Source: Halieaceae bacterium (lineage in GTDB: Bacteria > Pseudomonadota > Gammaproteobacteria > Pseudomonadales > Halieaceae). From it: a stretch of 64,000 nt of DNA. Shown piece after piece: positions 6,280 through 17,900 of this stretch. Numbering within the stretch: the stretch's first letter is position 1; each line of letters starts with the position of its first letter. The notes under the pieces are model-generated. The model ran no database searches. It had not been told where the DNA came from and was given only the letters and a program-made list of their open reading frames with translations. The translations under genes were made by a program, and so were the position numbers. The stretch is taken from NCBI GenBank assembly GCA_902547755.1, contig CACCPA010000008.1:1-64000 (forward strand), read 5' to 3'.

Positions 6280-8880
6280 TCAGCTGAGCTGCTCGGCCAC
6301 CCACTTAGACAAGTCGGAAAGCGCAGGCTTTAAGGCTGTAACCTCAGTACCGCCACCTTGTGCCATGTCGGGTCTACCGCCGCCTTTTCCACCGACTCGA
6401 CCCGCAAACTCTCTCATAAGGTCACCGGCCTTCACGCGATCGGTTAAATCAGCCGTCACGCCGGCCACCAGGGATATCTTATCGCCGTCAACTGCGGCGA
6501 GAAGTACGACGCCCGAGCCGAGTTTATTCTTACAGTGATCAAGCGTCTGACGTAGCGTAGACGCATCAGCACCATCGACCACTGTTCCCAGCACCTTGAT
6601 GCCTGAAACGTCTTGAGCATCAGCTGTCAAATCGGCGCCTGCACCCGTCGCGAGCTTTTGCTTTAGTTGCGTGACTTGCTTTTCAAGTTCGCGAAGCTCC
6701 CTTCGGAGGCTGATCACTTTGTCTGCCGCATTGGCCGGCGAGCCTTTGACTGCATCGCAGATATCCGCAAGTACTCTGTCCGTTCTCGCGATATCTTCAA
6801 GTGCGCCCACGCCAGTAACCGCCTCGATTCGACGGACACCGGCGGCGACACCGCCTTCGCTCACCACTCTGAATACGCCAATATCACCGGTGCGTTCAAC
6901 GTGCGTACCACCACACAGTTCCACCGAAAAGCGGTCCGCACCCATCGTCAGTACGCGTACCTCGTCACCATATTTCTCCCCAAACAATGCCGTGGCGCCC
7001 GCCTCTCTAGCCGCCTCCATGTCCATCTCTTGGGTCAGTACCTCGGAGTTGCCTTGCACCTGGTCATTCACAATTTTCGCAACCTGCGATAACTGTTCAC
7101 CTGAAACGGCTTCTGCATGGGAGAAATCGAAGCGAAGCTTGTCAGCGTCAACCAGGGAGCCTTTCTGCTGAACGTGCTCACCCAGCACTTGTCTGAGTGC
7201 CTCATGCATCAGATGCGTCGCGGAGTGATTCGCTTTAATTCGTGTTCTCAGTGATTGATCAATGCTAGCCAAGACAGTATCGCCTGCAGTCAGTGCGCCA
7301 CTAACAACGACCGCATGGTGTAAATGATGGCCCTGTGCTTTCGTGGTGTCTCTTACCTCAAGCTTGGCAGAATCTGTCGTCAGATAACCGGTATCACCGA
7401 CCTGACCCCCGCTCTCGCCGTAGAAGGGCGTCCGGTCCAGAATAACGACAATCTCATCGCCCTCTTCAGCGCGCTCACAGGACTGTCCATCCTGGAAAAG
7501 ACCGCGGACAGTCGCCTGTGCTTGAACTTCGCTATACCCAAGAAACTCGGTTTCGCCATCCACATTAATCACATTGTTGTAATCAACTTGGAAAGAACCG
7601 CTCTCTTGCGATCGCTTACGCTGTTCCTGCATGGCCACTTCGTAGCCCTCGATATCGAGTTCGAGACCACGCTCTCTGGCAATGTCATTGGTCAGATCGA
7701 CGGGGAAGCCGTAGGTGTCATATAAGCGGAAAACGACGTCACCCGGAATTTGGGTGCCCTGAAGCGACGTTAAAGCCTCCTCGAGGATATCCATACCCTT
7801 ATCCAAGGTGCGCGCGAACTGCTCCTCCTCAAAAGCCAGCGCCTTGATGATTGTCGCCTCTTGAGCAACGAGCTCCGGGTAGGCCCCACCCATCTCCCGC
7901 ACCAAAGCAGGCACCAGTGCGGCAAAAAACGGTTCGATGGCACCGAGCTTATTACCGTGCCGAATAGCGCGACGCAAAATACGGCGCAAGACATAGCCTC
8001 TGCCCTCATTGCTGGGAAGAACGCCGTCAGAAATCAGGAATGCACACGATCTTAAATGATCGGCAACAACTCTGAGCGATGTGTGTGAATGATCTTCGAC
8101 CCCGAGGATATCCGCTGCCGACGCAATCAATGCCTTGAAAAGATCAATGTCGTAGTTGTTATGGACGCCCTGCAGTACAGCAGAAATTCGCTCGAGTCCC
8201 ATACCCGTATCGACCGACGGTGCAGGAAGGGGATGTAATTCGCCCGAACTGTCTCGGTTGAATTGCATAAAGACTAAATTCCAGATCTCGATGTAACGAT
8301 CCAAGTCATCGTTAGGTGAACCCGGAGGCCCACCGGGCACTTCAGGGCCATGGTCAAAGAAAATCTCGGACGACGGACCACAGGGTCCGGTGTCACCCAT
8401 TTGCCAAAAGTTGTCCTCGTCCAATCGGGACAGGCGATTAGGGTCGACACCAATCTCGTCGATCCAGATCTTTGCTGCTTCATCATCCGATATGTGGACT
8501 GTGACCCAGAGCTTTTCCTTTGGAAGCTTCAGATCTTCCGTTAAGAAGGTCCATGCAAATTGAATGGCATCGCGCTTGAAGTAATCTCCGAAACTGAAAT
8601 TACCCAACATTTCAAAGAATGTGTGATGACGCGCCGTGTAGCCCACGTTTTCAAGGTCGTTGTGCTTGCCCCCAGCTCTGACGCACCGCTGACTCGATGC
8701 AGCCCGGCTGTAATCGCGGATCTCGACTCCCAAAAACGTATCTTTAAACTGATTCATTCCCGCGTTAGTGAACAGGAGTGTTGGATCGTCGTGCGGCACC
8801 AGCGAGCTTGAGGCGACACGCGTGTGCCCTTGGCGCTCAAAATACGACAGAAACGCTTCTCGAATTTCAGCAGTCTTCAT
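6280..8880 (-). CDS. alaS: Alanyl-tRNA synthetase
   Basis: An 866-residue class II synthetase that charges tRNA-Ala and edits misactivated Ser and Gly. The N-terminal catalytic core ([26 protein letters not shown]) is followed by the tRNA-recognition region. The editing domain carries its zinc ligands: H552 and H556 in NHSATH, and C656 and H660 in CGGTH. The C-terminal oligomerisation/C-Ala domain ends with a Gly-rich segment ([15 protein letters not shown]) typical of AlaRS. Length is normal. The alaS-lysC-csrA order is typical of gammaproteobacteria. Confidence 0.98.
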   Translation of the reverse strand: MKTAEIREAFLSYFERQGHTRVASSSLVPHDDPTLLFTNAGMNQFKDTFLGVEIRDYSRAASSQRCVRAGGKHNDLENVGYTARHHTFFEMLGNFSFGDYFKRDAIQFAWTFLTEDLKLPKEKLWVTVHISDDEAAKIWIDEIGVDPNRLSRLDEDNFWQMGDTGPCGPSSEIFFDHGPEVPGGPPGSPNDDLDRYIEIWNLVFMQFNRDSSGELHPLPAPSVDTGMGLERISAVLQGVHNNYDIDLFKALIASAADILGVEDHSHTSLRVVADHLRSCAFLISDGVLPSNEGRGYVLRRILRRAIRHGNKLGAIEPFFAALVPALVREMGGAYPELVAQEATIIKALAFEEEQFARTLDKGMDILEEALTSLQGTQIPGDVVFRLYDTYGFPVDLTNDIARERGLELDIEGYEVAMQEQRKRSQESGSFQVDYNNVINVDGETEFLGYSEVQAQATVRGLFQDGQSCERAEEGDEIVVILDRTPFYGESGGQVGDTGYLTTDSAKLEVRDTTKAQGHHLHHAVVVSGALTAGDTVLASIDQSLRTRIKANHSATHLMHEALRQVLGEHVQQKGSLVDADKLRFDFSHAEAVSGEQLSQVAKIVNDQVQGNSEVLTQEMDMEAAREAGATALFGEKYGDEVRVLTMGADRFSVELCGGTHVERTGDIGVFRVVSEGGVAAGVRRIEAVTGVGALEDIARTDRVLADICDAVKGSPANAADKVISLRRELRELEKQVTQLKQKLATGAGADLTADAQDVSGIKVLGTVVDGADASTLRQTLDHCKNKLGSGVVLLAAVDGDKISLVAGVTADLTDRVKAGDLMREFAGRVGGKGGGRPDMAQGGGTEVTALKPALSDLSKWVAEQLS

Positions 8881-8916
8881 GCGTGGATCTCAAAATTAGT
8901 AACGGGAGGTGCTCTG

Positions 8917-9273
8917 CTAGGCCAAGCCCGAAGCAAGCTCAACCTCTTTCATGTCTCGGCCAGCCAGGATATGTAGGTGTAAGTGGAATACCGTTTGGCC
9001 ACCACCTGCACCGTTATTAATGACCAAGCGGAACGCATCTGCGACTCCCAATTGGTCTGCAACTTTGCCAGCAACCACCAACAAATGACCGAGCAGCGAC
9101 TGATCTTCCTCACTCGCCATATTCAGCATAGGGATTGGCTTGCGGGGAATAATCAACACGTGGGTGGGCGCTTGCGGATAGATATCCTTGATCACGACAC
9201 ACAGATCGTCTTCATAGAGAAAATCGGTTGGGATTTCGCCACGCGTAATCTTTCCAAATATGGTGTCTTCCAC
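8917..9273 (-). CDS. HIT (histidine triad) family hydrolase
   Basis: A 118-residue HINT-like protein. It begins with the family pattern DTIFGKI...IPTDFLYEDD and ends with the histidine triad FHLHLHILAG, whose central His is the nucleophile for purine nucleoside phosphoramidates and aminoacyl-adenylates. It is the last of three closely spaced minus-strand genes (M23 peptidase, Trm112-like protein, HIT). The stop codon is TAG. Soluble cytoplasmic enzyme; its physiological substrate is usually uncertain. Confidence 0.93.
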   Translation of the reverse strand: MEDTIFGKITRGEIPTDFLYEDDLCVVIKDIYPQAPTHVLIIPRKPIPMLNMASEEDQSLLGHLLVVAGKVADQLGVADAFRLVINNGAGGGQTVFHLHLHILAGRDMKEVELASGLA

Positions 9274-9278
9274 GAGAT

Positions 9279-9470
9279 CTACCCCAACTTCTCGTCGGCT
9301 GTTAGCTGTCGTGCCTCGCCTTCCAGCAATACGGGAATACCATCCTTTACTGGGTAGGCAAGACCACTGGCTTTACAGACCAGCTCTTGTTTCGCTTCAT
9401 CATAATCCAAGGGCGCCTTGGTGACTGGGCATACCAAAATTTGCAGCAACTTTTTATCGAGCACGGGCAT
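9279..9470 (-). CDS. Trm112/UPF0434 family small zinc-ribbon-like protein
   Basis: A 63-residue protein of the YcaR/UPF0434 family: [14 protein letters not shown] near the N-terminus, then [20 protein letters not shown]. The family resembles Trm112, a methyltransferase-activating subunit. The usual second Cys of the first knuckle is Thr here (CPVTK), as in many bacterial members, so zinc binding may be lost. It lies 5 bases upstream of the HIT gene. Confidence 0.9.
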   Translation of the reverse strand: MPVLDKKLLQILVCPVTKAPLDYDEAKQELVCKASGLAYPVKDGIPVLLEGEARQLTADEKLG

Positions 9471-9508
9471 CTCCTCACTGAACCGCTAAGTATACGCGCT
9501 AATACTCA

Positions 9509-10330
9509 TTAGGGCATCGGGGGCACCAGTAACTGAGGATCAATTCGTTGATTGAACCAACTCATCCGCCAGTCCAGGTGCGGGCCTGTAGCACGTCCAG
9601 TAGCGCCGATGGCCCCAATCAGGTCGCCCACCTCGAGAACATCACCGACTTCAACATCGATTCGGCTCATGTGTAGAAAAGACGAGCTCAGGCCATAACC
9701 ATGATCCAGGATCACCGTGCCGCCACTATAGAAAAAATCGGGCTCAGCGAGTGTCACGAGACCCGGCCCAGGCGAATAGACAGGTGTGCCCGTGGGCCGT
9801 GCAATATCAACACCATAATGAGGGTTTCCTGGATTACCGTTGTAGAAGCGCTGACTGCCATAAACCCCGCTGATCCGTCCCGTCGCGGGCCACGACAAGC
9901 CAGTTTTGACTGCCTTCAAAAAGCCCTCGTTCTCGATGCGTCTTGATTTAGCGCTTTGAACTTTTTCTCGCTCACGTCGGATACGCTCTAACTGCTCTGC
10001 CGGAGGTGTCACCGTGCGCTGCGGTACACCCTCTACCCTCGAAATGCGGTATTCACGGGTGGCTATATTGAGCGAGCAAACCACATCCTCTCCGACGGTA
10101 AGATCCATTTCGTTCGGAGCATTTCGTCCCAAACCAACAACGAAGCTACCGTCAGGTAACACCGGCACATCGATGTTCTCGAAACGAACGGCGGTTCCAG
10201 GTATAACTTCTCCCCAAAGAAGGCCGCCCGGCTTGAACTGACCTTCAAGCTCGGGGCAGATGACCTCTTCCGACTGGACAAAAGCAGAACCAAACGCTGT
10301 CAATATGAAAATGAGTGAAGTTGCTCTCAT
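9509..10330 (-). CDS. Secreted M23-family metallopeptidase (LytM-like)
   Basis: A 273-residue exported protein. Residues 1-20 form a signal peptide (MRATSLIFILTAFGSAF). A beta-rich region and a charged, probably helical linker (EQLERIRREREKVQSAK) precede a C-terminal LytM domain. The zinc site appears as HYGVDIARPTGTPV, and SSSFLHMSRIDVEVGD provides the second metal/catalytic segment (HxH-like: FLHMS). It would cut or regulate cutting of peptidoglycan in the periplasm. First of a three-gene minus-strand cluster with the Trm112-like and HIT genes. Confidence 0.9.
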   Translation of the reverse strand: MRATSLIFILTAFGSAFVQSEEVICPELEGQFKPGGLLWGEVIPGTAVRFENIDVPVLPDGSFVVGLGRNAPNEMDLTVGEDVVCSLNIATREYRISRVEGVPQRTVTPPAEQLERIRREREKVQSAKSRRIENEGFLKAVKTGLSWPATGRISGVYGSQRFYNGNPGNPHYGVDIARPTGTPVYSPGPGLVTLAEPDFFYSGGTVILDHGYGLSSSFLHMSRIDVEVGDVLEVGDLIGAIGATGRATGPHLDWRMSWFNQRIDPQLLVPPMP

Positions 10331-10468
10331 GGTAAATTCTCGATAAAAATCCTGGTAGAAGTCCCAATAGTCGTTGGCTCAATGGTGTCTCAGTGACTGA
10401 CCTGAATCCAGCGTTGTTACGTTTTCTCTGTTGACCGGATCCACCAGCAAACACAGGTTTTGAAGTCA

Positions 10469-10966
10469 ATGTCACGATACCGTCCGCCCCGAGCCAAAGG
10501 CTCGCCTTACATTACCCCCGAAGGCATCGACCGATTGCGGGACGAATTAAACACGCTTTGGAAAGTTGAGCGACCAAAGGTAACCGCCACCGTGCATGCG
10601 GCGGCACTCAATGGTGACCGCTCTGAAAACGGTGACTATATTTACGGAAAAAAGCGGCTGAGGGAAATAGACAGTCGCGTCCGGTTTCTTCAAAAGCGAC
10701 TGGATGAACTTCAAGTCGTCGACACAAAGCCGTCGGATACAAATCGCATCTTTTTTGGCTGCTGGATCGGCCTCGAGGACGAGGAGGGAATAACCCACAA
10801 CTACCGTATCGTCGGCCCTGATGAATTTGATCTTAATCAAGGACTTCTGAGCTGTGATTCGCCTCTCGGCAGGGCGTTATTGGGCAAATTTGCGGGCGAT
10901 ACCGTGTATTTGAAAACCCCGGAAGGTGAAACGGAGTGGTACATCGACTCCATCACCTATGAATAG
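10469..10966 (+). CDS. greB: Transcript cleavage factor GreB
   Basis: A 165-residue GreA/GreB protein. The N-terminal coiled coil (about residues 15-80) carries the acidic tip in NGDRSENGDYIYGKKRLREID. The C-terminal FKBP-like domain has SPLGRALLGKFAGDTV. YGKKRLREID and the RYRPPR N-terminus indicate GreB rather than GreA. It rescues backtracked RNA polymerase by stimulating transcript cleavage. I use the ATG at 10469 rather than a TTG nine bases upstream because MSRYRPPR is the conserved start. It is divergent from the M23 peptidase gene. The stop is TAG. Confidence 0.95.
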   Translation: MSRYRPPRAKGSPYITPEGIDRLRDELNTLWKVERPKVTATVHAAALNGDRSENGDYIYGKKRLREIDSRVRFLQKRLDELQVVDTKPSDTNRIFFGCWIGLEDEEGITHNYRIVGPDEFDLNQGLLSCDSPLGRALLGKFAGDTVYLKTPEGETEWYIDSITYE

Positions 10967-11054
10967 CTAAATTTAATTAAAATTCACACCAACAAAAGCG
11001 ACATAACGGCCTTGGGACCAGACTGACAAGTGCTAACATCCCAAGAAGTCGTTT

Positions 11055-13931
11055 ATGCTCAACCCAGTTGGAGATCTGCCGTTGAATCGCAATGCTACTG
11101 ACGCTTTCAGCCACCGACACCTCGGTACCACACCGGTTCAACAAGAAGAAATGGCTCAAAGTGCGGGTTTCGAAAGTGTTCAAGAACTCATAGAAACAAC
11201 CGTCCCAGACAACATCAAACTTCAAACCGCCCTGAATGTACCACCCGCTCTTAGCGAGAGTGAAGCGCTGACAAAGCTCCGGCATTACGCGGATCAAAAC
11301 AAAGTGCTCAGAAGTTGTATCGGCATGGGTTACTTCGACACCATTACCCCGCCAGTATTGCTTAGAAATGTTTTTGAGAATCCGGGGTGGTACACGGCGT
11401 ACACGCCCTACCAGCCTGAAATCTCACAAGGTCGTCTGGAAACGCTGCTGACCTTCCAGCAAGTCATTATTGACCTAACGGGCATGCCGCTTGCCAACGC
11501 GTCACTACTGGATGAGGCCACTGCGGCTGCAGAAGCCATGACGCTCATGCAACGCATGAACCGAAAATCCAAATCAAAGCGATTTGTGGTTGCCAGTGAC
11601 TGTCACCCGCAGACCATTTCATTGGTTGAGACACGTGCTGAACCACTGGGTATCACCGTAGAGATCGTCGAGCCTGATGAACTGACTAATGTTACTGATG
11701 CCTTCGGTGTATTGGCCCAATACCCCGGAACCTACGGCGACGTTCGAGACCTCAGTGACATCATTGGTCACTGCCACAATGCAGGTGCACTCGTAGGTGT
11801 AGCCTCCGATTTGTTGGCGCTTACCCTCCTCAAATCACCGGGCGCCATGGGCGCCGATGTCGTTTTCGGAAACTCTCAACGATTTGGTGTCCCCCTGGGT
11901 TACGGAGGGCCCCATGCCGCCTTCTTTGCAACCCGTGACGAGTTCAAGCGCTCTATGCCCGGGCGCGTCATCGGCGTGTCGGTCGACAGCAAAGGGCGCC
12001 AGGCGCTCCGCATGGCAATGCAAACGCGCGAGCAACACATCCGGCGAGAGAAGGCGACAAGCAACATCTGCACGGCACAGGCCTTGCTCGCGATCATGGC
12101 AGGACTCTTCGCTATGCATCATGGCCCGCAGGGGTTACGGGGGATTGGTGAGCGAGTCCACCAGATGACGTCTTCGTTGGCGGCATCGCTTACCAGTGCT
12201 GGCTTTAACCTACAAAATGCATCGTGGTTCGATACGCTCTGTATCGAAGTTGATGACGCGGCGCAGGTCATTCAAGCGGCCGAATCGGCTGGCTTCAACT
12301 TCCGCGAAATTTCGTCAACCCGTATCGGAGTATCACTCGACGAGACAACGACGCACGAGGAACTTCGCGCGATTTGTAGGATTTTTGATGCTGAGCCCAC
12401 TGGCGGACGATCGGGCATTCCCTCGAAGCTGTTGCGTGAGATGGACTACCTAAGCCATCCACTGTTTAGCGACTACCGGACAGAGACGGAGATGCTTCGC
12501 TATCTCAAGCGTTTAGAGAACAAGGATATCTCGCTGACACGCGCGATGATTCCGCTCGGTAGTTGCACCATGAAACTTAACGCGGCTGCGGAGATGATCC
12601 CGGTATCTTGGCCTGAATTCTCCCGCATCCACCCGTTTGCTCCACAACATCAAGTGGCAGGCTACCGCGCCATGCTCGATGAGCTCACCGCGTGGCTTAC
12701 CGAGTGCACGGGCTATGACGCCATGTCGCTACAGCCCAATTCAGGGGCACAGGGAGAGTACGCTGGATTAATGGCGATCAGACGCTACCACCGGGCGCGG
12801 GGTGAATCACATCGGCATATATGTCTGATCCCAACATCAGCGCATGGAACGAACCCGGCGAGCGCGGTGATGGCAGGGATGACGGTTGTGTTGGTGAACT
12901 GTGATGACAGCGGTAATGTCGACATGGCTGACCTCAAAGCCAAAGCTGAACTCCACTCCACCGACCTCGCCGCAATCATGGTGACCTACCCGTCCACACA
13001 TGGGGTGTTTGAGACGTCGATCGTTGAGCTCTGCGAATTGATTCACCAGCACGGCGGTCAGGTTTATGTTGATGGCGCTAACCTAAATGCATTGGTTGGA
13101 CTCGCGGGTCCAGGTAAGTTTGGTGCTGACGTATCCCACCTAAACCTCCATAAAACGTTCTGCATCCCGCACGGTGGTGGTGGGCCTGGCATGGGGCCCA
13201 TCGGAGTCGGCAGCCATTTGGCACCACACCTGCCCTCATCGGTGGTCGCGCCCCTCAAAGGCCTGGATGCAACCAATAACGTCATTTCAGCAACGCCGTA
13301 CGGGAGCGCCTCGATTCTGCCCATTTCGTGGATGTACATTGCAATGATGGGTCCGGATGGCGTCACCGACGCCAGTCGCGTTGCAATCGTTCACGCCAAC
13401 TACATTGCCAGCCGTCTCAAAGGTCATTACGACGTCTTATATACGGGGAAAAAGGGCACTGTCGCCCACGAATGCATCATCGATATTCGCCCCCTCAAAG
13501 ACAGGACTGGAGTGACAGAGGAAGACGTTGCTAAACGACTTATCGACTATGGGTTCCACGCGCCCACCATGTCGTTCCCCGTCGCCGGTACACTAATGAT
13601 CGAACCGACGGAGTCAGAATCGTTGGCTGAAATCGACCGATTCTGCGACGCAATGTTGTCAATCCGTGGTGAAATTAGGGCGGTGGAGGAAGATCGCTCT
13701 GACCCCATTAACAACCCACTTAAAAACGCACCACATACACTGGACGAGGTCACCGCTGATCAGTGGGATCGCCCCTACGGCAGAGAACAAGCTGCATGGC
13801 CCGTGGCATCTTTGCGAGCCGATAAGTACTGGGCGCCCGTCAATCGAGTCGACAACGTTTACGGCGATCGCAATCTGATTTGCTCGTGTCCGAGCATCGA
13901 GTCTTATCTAGAACCCATAGAACCCGCTTGA
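11055..13931 (+). CDS. gcvP: Glycine dehydrogenase (decarboxylating), P-protein
   Basis: A 958-residue pyridoxal-phosphate enzyme that decarboxylates glycine and passes the aminomethyl group to the H-protein lipoyl arm. Both halves of the single-chain bacterial form are present. The PLP-binding Lys is at about residue 700 in [19 protein letters not shown], and the N-terminal half has the homologous fold ([18 protein letters not shown]). Length is normal. No gcvT or gcvH lies nearby, so the other subunits must be elsewhere. The 88 bases after greB are too short for a glycine riboswitch and show none. Confidence 0.97.
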   Translation: MLNPVGDLPLNRNATDAFSHRHLGTTPVQQEEMAQSAGFESVQELIETTVPDNIKLQTALNVPPALSESEALTKLRHYADQNKVLRSCIGMGYFDTITPPVLLRNVFENPGWYTAYTPYQPEISQGRLETLLTFQQVIIDLTGMPLANASLLDEATAAAEAMTLMQRMNRKSKSKRFVVASDCHPQTISLVETRAEPLGITVEIVEPDELTNVTDAFGVLAQYPGTYGDVRDLSDIIGHCHNAGALVGVASDLLALTLLKSPGAMGADVVFGNSQRFGVPLGYGGPHAAFFATRDEFKRSMPGRVIGVSVDSKGRQALRMAMQTREQHIRREKATSNICTAQALLAIMAGLFAMHHGPQGLRGIGERVHQMTSSLAASLTSAGFNLQNASWFDTLCIEVDDAAQVIQAAESAGFNFREISSTRIGVSLDETTTHEELRAICRIFDAEPTGGRSGIPSKLLREMDYLSHPLFSDYRTETEMLRYLKRLENKDISLTRAMIPLGSCTMKLNAAAEMIPVSWPEFSRIHPFAPQHQVAGYRAMLDELTAWLTECTGYDAMSLQPNSGAQGEYAGLMAIRRYHRARGESHRHICLIPTSAHGTNPASAVMAGMTVVLVNCDDSGNVDMADLKAKAELHSTDLAAIMVTYPSTHGVFETSIVELCELIHQHGGQVYVDGANLNALVGLAGPGKFGADVSHLNLHKTFCIPHGGGGPGMGPIGVGSHLAPHLPSSVVAPLKGLDATNNVISATPYGSASILPISWMYIAMMGPDGVTDASRVAIVHANYIASRLKGHYDVLYTGKKGTVAHECIIDIRPLKDRTGVTEEDVAKRLIDYGFHAPTMSFPVAGTLMIEPTESESLAEIDRFCDAMLSIRGEIRAVEEDRSDPINNPLKNAPHTLDEVTADQWDRPYGREQAAWPVASLRADKYWAPVNRVDNVYGDRNLICSCPSIESYLEPIEPA

Positions 13932-13982
13932 TCCATTCTTAAAGGGCAAGTCCGAGGGAATTTTCCGACCTGTCCGTGCGAA

Positions 13983-14237
13983 TTACTGATCTTCGGGTAA
14001 TGGGGTTTGGTACAGCGCTTTCCACTCGTCGTAGGGCATCCCGTAAACACGTTCACGCGCATCGTCCTTCGACAGGTCTAATCCTGACTCGTTGCCCGCC
14101 TCTGCGTACCACTTAGATAGGCAGTTACGACAAAAGCCCGCCAGATTCATAAGGTCAATATTTTGAACATCAGTCCTGTCTTGAAGGTGGGATACCAAAC
14201 GTCGAAAGGCGGCGGCTTCCAGTTCAGTCTTGGTCAT
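13983..14237 (-). CDS. DUF1244 domain protein
   Basis: An 84-residue soluble protein matching the DUF1244 family. The hallmark is LQDRTDVQNIDLMNLAGFC followed by RNCLSKWY and, later, VYGMPYDEWK. Function is unknown; a structure of one member is a small helical dimer. Two Cys in GFCRNC are conserved in the family. It lies 2 bases after the Nudix lipoprotein gene on the same strand and converges with gcvP. Confidence 0.9.
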   Translation of the reverse strand: MTKTELEAAAFRRLVSHLQDRTDVQNIDLMNLAGFCRNCLSKWYAEAGNESGLDLSKDDARERVYGMPYDEWKALYQTPLPEDQ

Positions 14238-14239
14238 TA

Positions 14240-14695
14240 TTATCTCTCATTCATCAAAGTCTGAATGATATCGGCCTGATTCGCGTAGCGCCATTTGAGG
14301 TGTTGCAATAGTTCAGGTACATACCAGTCGGCATGCTGAATTTCGATAGGACGGGTTATCTCAATCTCACGTCCTGAAACTGCCTCACACCAGTAAAGTC
14401 GAAATCCATTGTCAAATTCGGCGGCTAAATCTCCGGCGCTCACCTGCACACCCGTCTCTTCCCAGGTTTCTCGCTCAGCGGCGCATTGTGCGGACTCATT
14501 AGTCTTTGTCGATCCGCCGGGCGGACCGTAAGTACCACCCATAATCTTCACGAGCAGCAGTTCGCCGTTGTCTACTGTCAAACAACCCGCGCTGGGAACG
14601 CCCATATCACCTGACGTTACAGAGCACGTTGGTTGTCGCGAACACGCCGACAACATGACTGCTGCAATCATAATTAGCATGCAAGACGCTTTCAT
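14240..14695 (-). CDS. Nudix hydrolase with lipoprotein signal
   Basis: A 151-residue protein with a complete Nudix box: G61, five residues, E67, seven residues, then R75-E-T-W-E-E-T-G-V83. Nudix enzymes hydrolyse nucleoside diphosphates linked to another group, with Mg bound by the box Glu residues. Unusually, the N-terminus is a lipoprotein signal (MLIMIAAVMLSAC; lipid-bearing Cys at 18, Ser at +2), which predicts an outer-membrane periplasmic location. Extra Cys at 24 and 38 could form a disulfide. DUF1244 follows immediately. The substrate cannot be guessed. Confidence 0.85.
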   Translation of the reverse strand: MKASCMLIMIAAVMLSACSRQPTCSVTSGDMGVPSAGCLTVDNGELLLVKIMGGTYGPPGGSTKTNESAQCAAERETWEETGVQVSAGDLAAEFDNGFRLYWCEAVSGREIEITRPIEIQHADWYVPELLQHLKWRYANQADIIQTLMNER

Positions 14696-14818
14696 AACAT
14701 CTCTCCCACAATGTCTCTCAAATATTGGCTCCGCGTCCGATACCCGAGCTTTTTTAATTTGGCGTGAGTCTGCGCTATATTTGAGGAGGCTTTAAGTAAA
14801 TAATTCCACAAATGACAC

Positions 14819-14848
14819 ATTTAGTGAAAAAATGCACTAAATTAGTGC
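14819..14848. promoter_or_regulatory. Overlapping palindromes, possible operator upstream of the Nudix lipoprotein gene
   Basis: ATTTAGTG (14819-14826) is repeated inverted as CACTAAAT (14835-14842), a perfect 8-base match with an 8-base spacer. The second arm also forms a near-continuous palindrome GCACTAAATTAGTGC (14834-14848). It lies about 125-150 bases before the Nudix start, in A/T-rich DNA between that gene and the dnaE stop. It has no U-tract on either side, so a protein-binding site fits better than a terminator. Inference only. Confidence 0.4.
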
Positions 14849-14931
14849 AAACAGCAAAGAGTGGCAGGTCTGTCGGGCGCCAAAGCGACCCCGCCAGCAG
14901 CAGTCAACGAGTACTTCGAGGAGAACATGTC

Positions 14932-17900
14932 CTATCGTTGGTAGATAACTTCCACTGACTCGTGGCCAACGAGTTCCTTAAGCTGATCAAGCAAGGTATC
15001 CGTTGGTGTGACACGCCACCGATCACCAAATCTGACCACTGCCGAACCGGCGGGCTGTCGGTACTCAACAATAATCGGGCAGTCTCCCGCGTGAGCGGAA
15101 AAGGCACGCTTCAACTCGGAGGCAACGCCACTTTGAATCGCATCGGGCCTTAAGCCCAGCTTCAGCTCCCTGACACGAGAGCTTCTTGCCTGCTCCAGTG
15201 TGGTGAACGATTTTGCTCTCAATGATAGCTGTCCGCGGAAATCATCGATTTGAAGACGGCCATCAGCGAGTACAATCTGATCCTTAACCAGCAAGTCGCG
15301 GTTCTGCTCGTAAACTTCGCTGTACGCAGTCGCCTCTATCTGTCCCGTACCATCATCAAGCTGCAGGACCGCCATCGTACCGCGCTGAGTCTTGACCAAT
15401 CTGACATCCACAATGAGTCCCGCGACCCATTGCTTACTTGCAGTGGTTAACTCCCTGATAGAGCGAGGAGAGAACTTTCGTACCTCTTGCTCAAATTCAT
15501 CCATCGGATGACCACTCAGAAAACTCCCGAGACTCTCTTTCTCGCCGGCAAGGATGTCTCTCAGCGTCCAGGAGCGCGCGCGCCTATGATCGCGATAGGG
15601 GTCGCCTGATCCTGAGGTCGGCACCACCTCCCCGAACAGATCACCCATGCCAGCGGCCTCATTTGCAGCGGATTGCTCTGCCGCTCTGAGGGCGTCGTCG
15701 AGTGCTGACATCAGTACCGAACGCTCAGCGCCGAGTTCATCGAGCGCGCCACTTTTTATGAGTGCTTCGAGTGCTCTTCGATTGACCTTGCGCGGATCCG
15801 TGCGACTACAAAGATCAAATAAGTCAGCAAACGGCTTTTCCTCGCGGGCGACTAATAGATCCTCGATTGGACCTTCACCCAATCCCTTAATGCCGCCCAG
15901 ACCATAAATAATGTGCCCTTCAGCGTTAACAGAGAAATGGTGCTGTCCCTCCAAAACGTTGGGGGCTCGCACGATTAATCCCATACGACGGCACTCATCG
16001 CGCAGCCCTAATAACTTGTCTGTGTTATCAATTTCCGAACTCATGACAGCGGCCATAAACTCAGATGGGTAGTGCCGCTTCAGCCAGGCCGTTTGATAAC
16101 TCACCAGTGCATAGGCTGCAGAGTGGGACTTGTTAAAACCGTAGCCCGCAAACTTCTCAACCAAGTCAAAGATCTTCATCGCAAGGGTCGGATCAACACC
16201 TTTGTCTTTCGCCCCTTCCTCAAAAACTGAGCGCTGCTTGGCCATTTCCTCCGGTTTTTTCTTACCCATGGCACGCCGCAACAGATCAGCGCCTCCCAGC
16301 GTATAGCCGGCGAGTTCCTGCGCAATCTGCATGACCTGCTCTTGGTAAAGAATAATCCCGTAGGTGGGCTCAAGAATGGGCTTCAACCACTCGTGTTGAT
16401 ACTGCGCGTCGGGATAAGAAACCTGCTCTCTCCCGTGCTTGCGATCGATGAAATTCTCAACCATCCCAGACTGAAGTGGACCCGGTCTGAACAAGGCGAC
16501 CAGAGCGATGATGTCCTCAAAGCAATCAGGTCTCAAATTCTTGATCAACTCCTTCATACCGCGGCTTTCGAGCTGGAATACAGCGGTCGTCTCAGCGCTC
16601 TGAAGTAGGCTGTAAACCGCATTGTCATCGAGGGGAATGTGATTAATGTCGACGGGCGACTCGATGTCAGCGCGCTTGTCAATCATCGCAACCGCCCAAT
16701 CGATGATGGTCAGTGTTCTGAGACCTAGGAAGTCGAATTTGACGAGACCGGCGTCTTCAACATCATTTTTGTCGTACTGCGTTACAAGACCTTGCCCTCC
16801 CTCGTCGCAGAACAAGGGTGAGAAGTCGGTCAGTTTTGAGGGCGCGATGACCACGCCGCCCGCATGCTTGCCCGCGTTTCGGGTAAGTCCCTCGAGCTGG
16901 ATCGCCATGTCCCAAATTTCTTGAGCGGCGCTATCCTCCTGTAAAAGATTAACTAGTTGCTCTTCCTGCTCAATCGCTTTCTCAAGCGTCATTCCCACCT
17001 CAAAAGGAATCAGTTTGGACATTTTATCGGCAAGCGCATACGGCTTATCCTGAACACGGGCGACATCACGCACGACCGCTTTCGCTGCCATTGTTCCAAA
17101 GGTGATGATCTGCGATACCGCATTCCTACCATAGGTATTTGCCACGTAATCGATGACTTCGTCGCGTCTGTCCATACAAAAATCGACGTCGAAGTCAGGC
17201 ATTGAAACGCGCTGCGGATTCAAAAATCGCTCGAACAGTAAATCGTATTCGATAGGGTCGAGATCAGTAATTTCGAGTGCATAGGCGACGAGAGAGCCTG
17301 CGCCCGACCCCCTCCCTGGCCCCACAGGGATACCGTTCGCTTTGCCCCAGCGAATGAAGTCCATCACCACCAGGAAATAGCCTGGAAAACCCATTTGATT
17401 AATGATGTCGAGTTCAAACTTCAGGCGGTCTCGGTACACCGACTCATCATCAACCTCGAGTACTACAAGGCGCTGTTCTAATCCCTCGTTTGAGAGGTTT
17501 TCCAAATGCTGTTCGATACTGACCCCATCGGGGGTAGGAAAGTCGGGCAGGTAGGCTTTGCCCAATTCAATCTCTACAGTGCACCGCTGCGCAATGTGAA
17601 CGGTATTCTCAATCGCTTCCGGGATATCTTGAAATAAGTCCGCCATCTCCTCGGGCGAGCGTAAATACTGTTGCTCGGAAAAGTGTCGAGGCCTTCGCGG
17701 GTCATTGAGTGTTCGACCATCGCCAATACATACTCGCGCCTCGTGAGCATCGAACTTATCAGGCGTCAGAAAGCAGACTTCATTGGTCGCCACCACGGGG
17801 CAATCTGTACTAGCCGCAAGTGTCACAGCGGCATGTAAATAATCTTCTTCGTATTCTCTACCTGTTCGCTGAAGCTCCAAATAAAAACGCTCAGGGAAGT

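Noticed and set aside
6671-7171. Long plus-strand open frames inside alaS (also in gcvP, bamA and others)
   Set aside because: They are antisense shadows of confident genes and show no domain or ribosome site.
10967-11054. Glycine riboswitch before gcvP
   Set aside because: The gap is only 88 bases and lacks the conserved aptamer elements.
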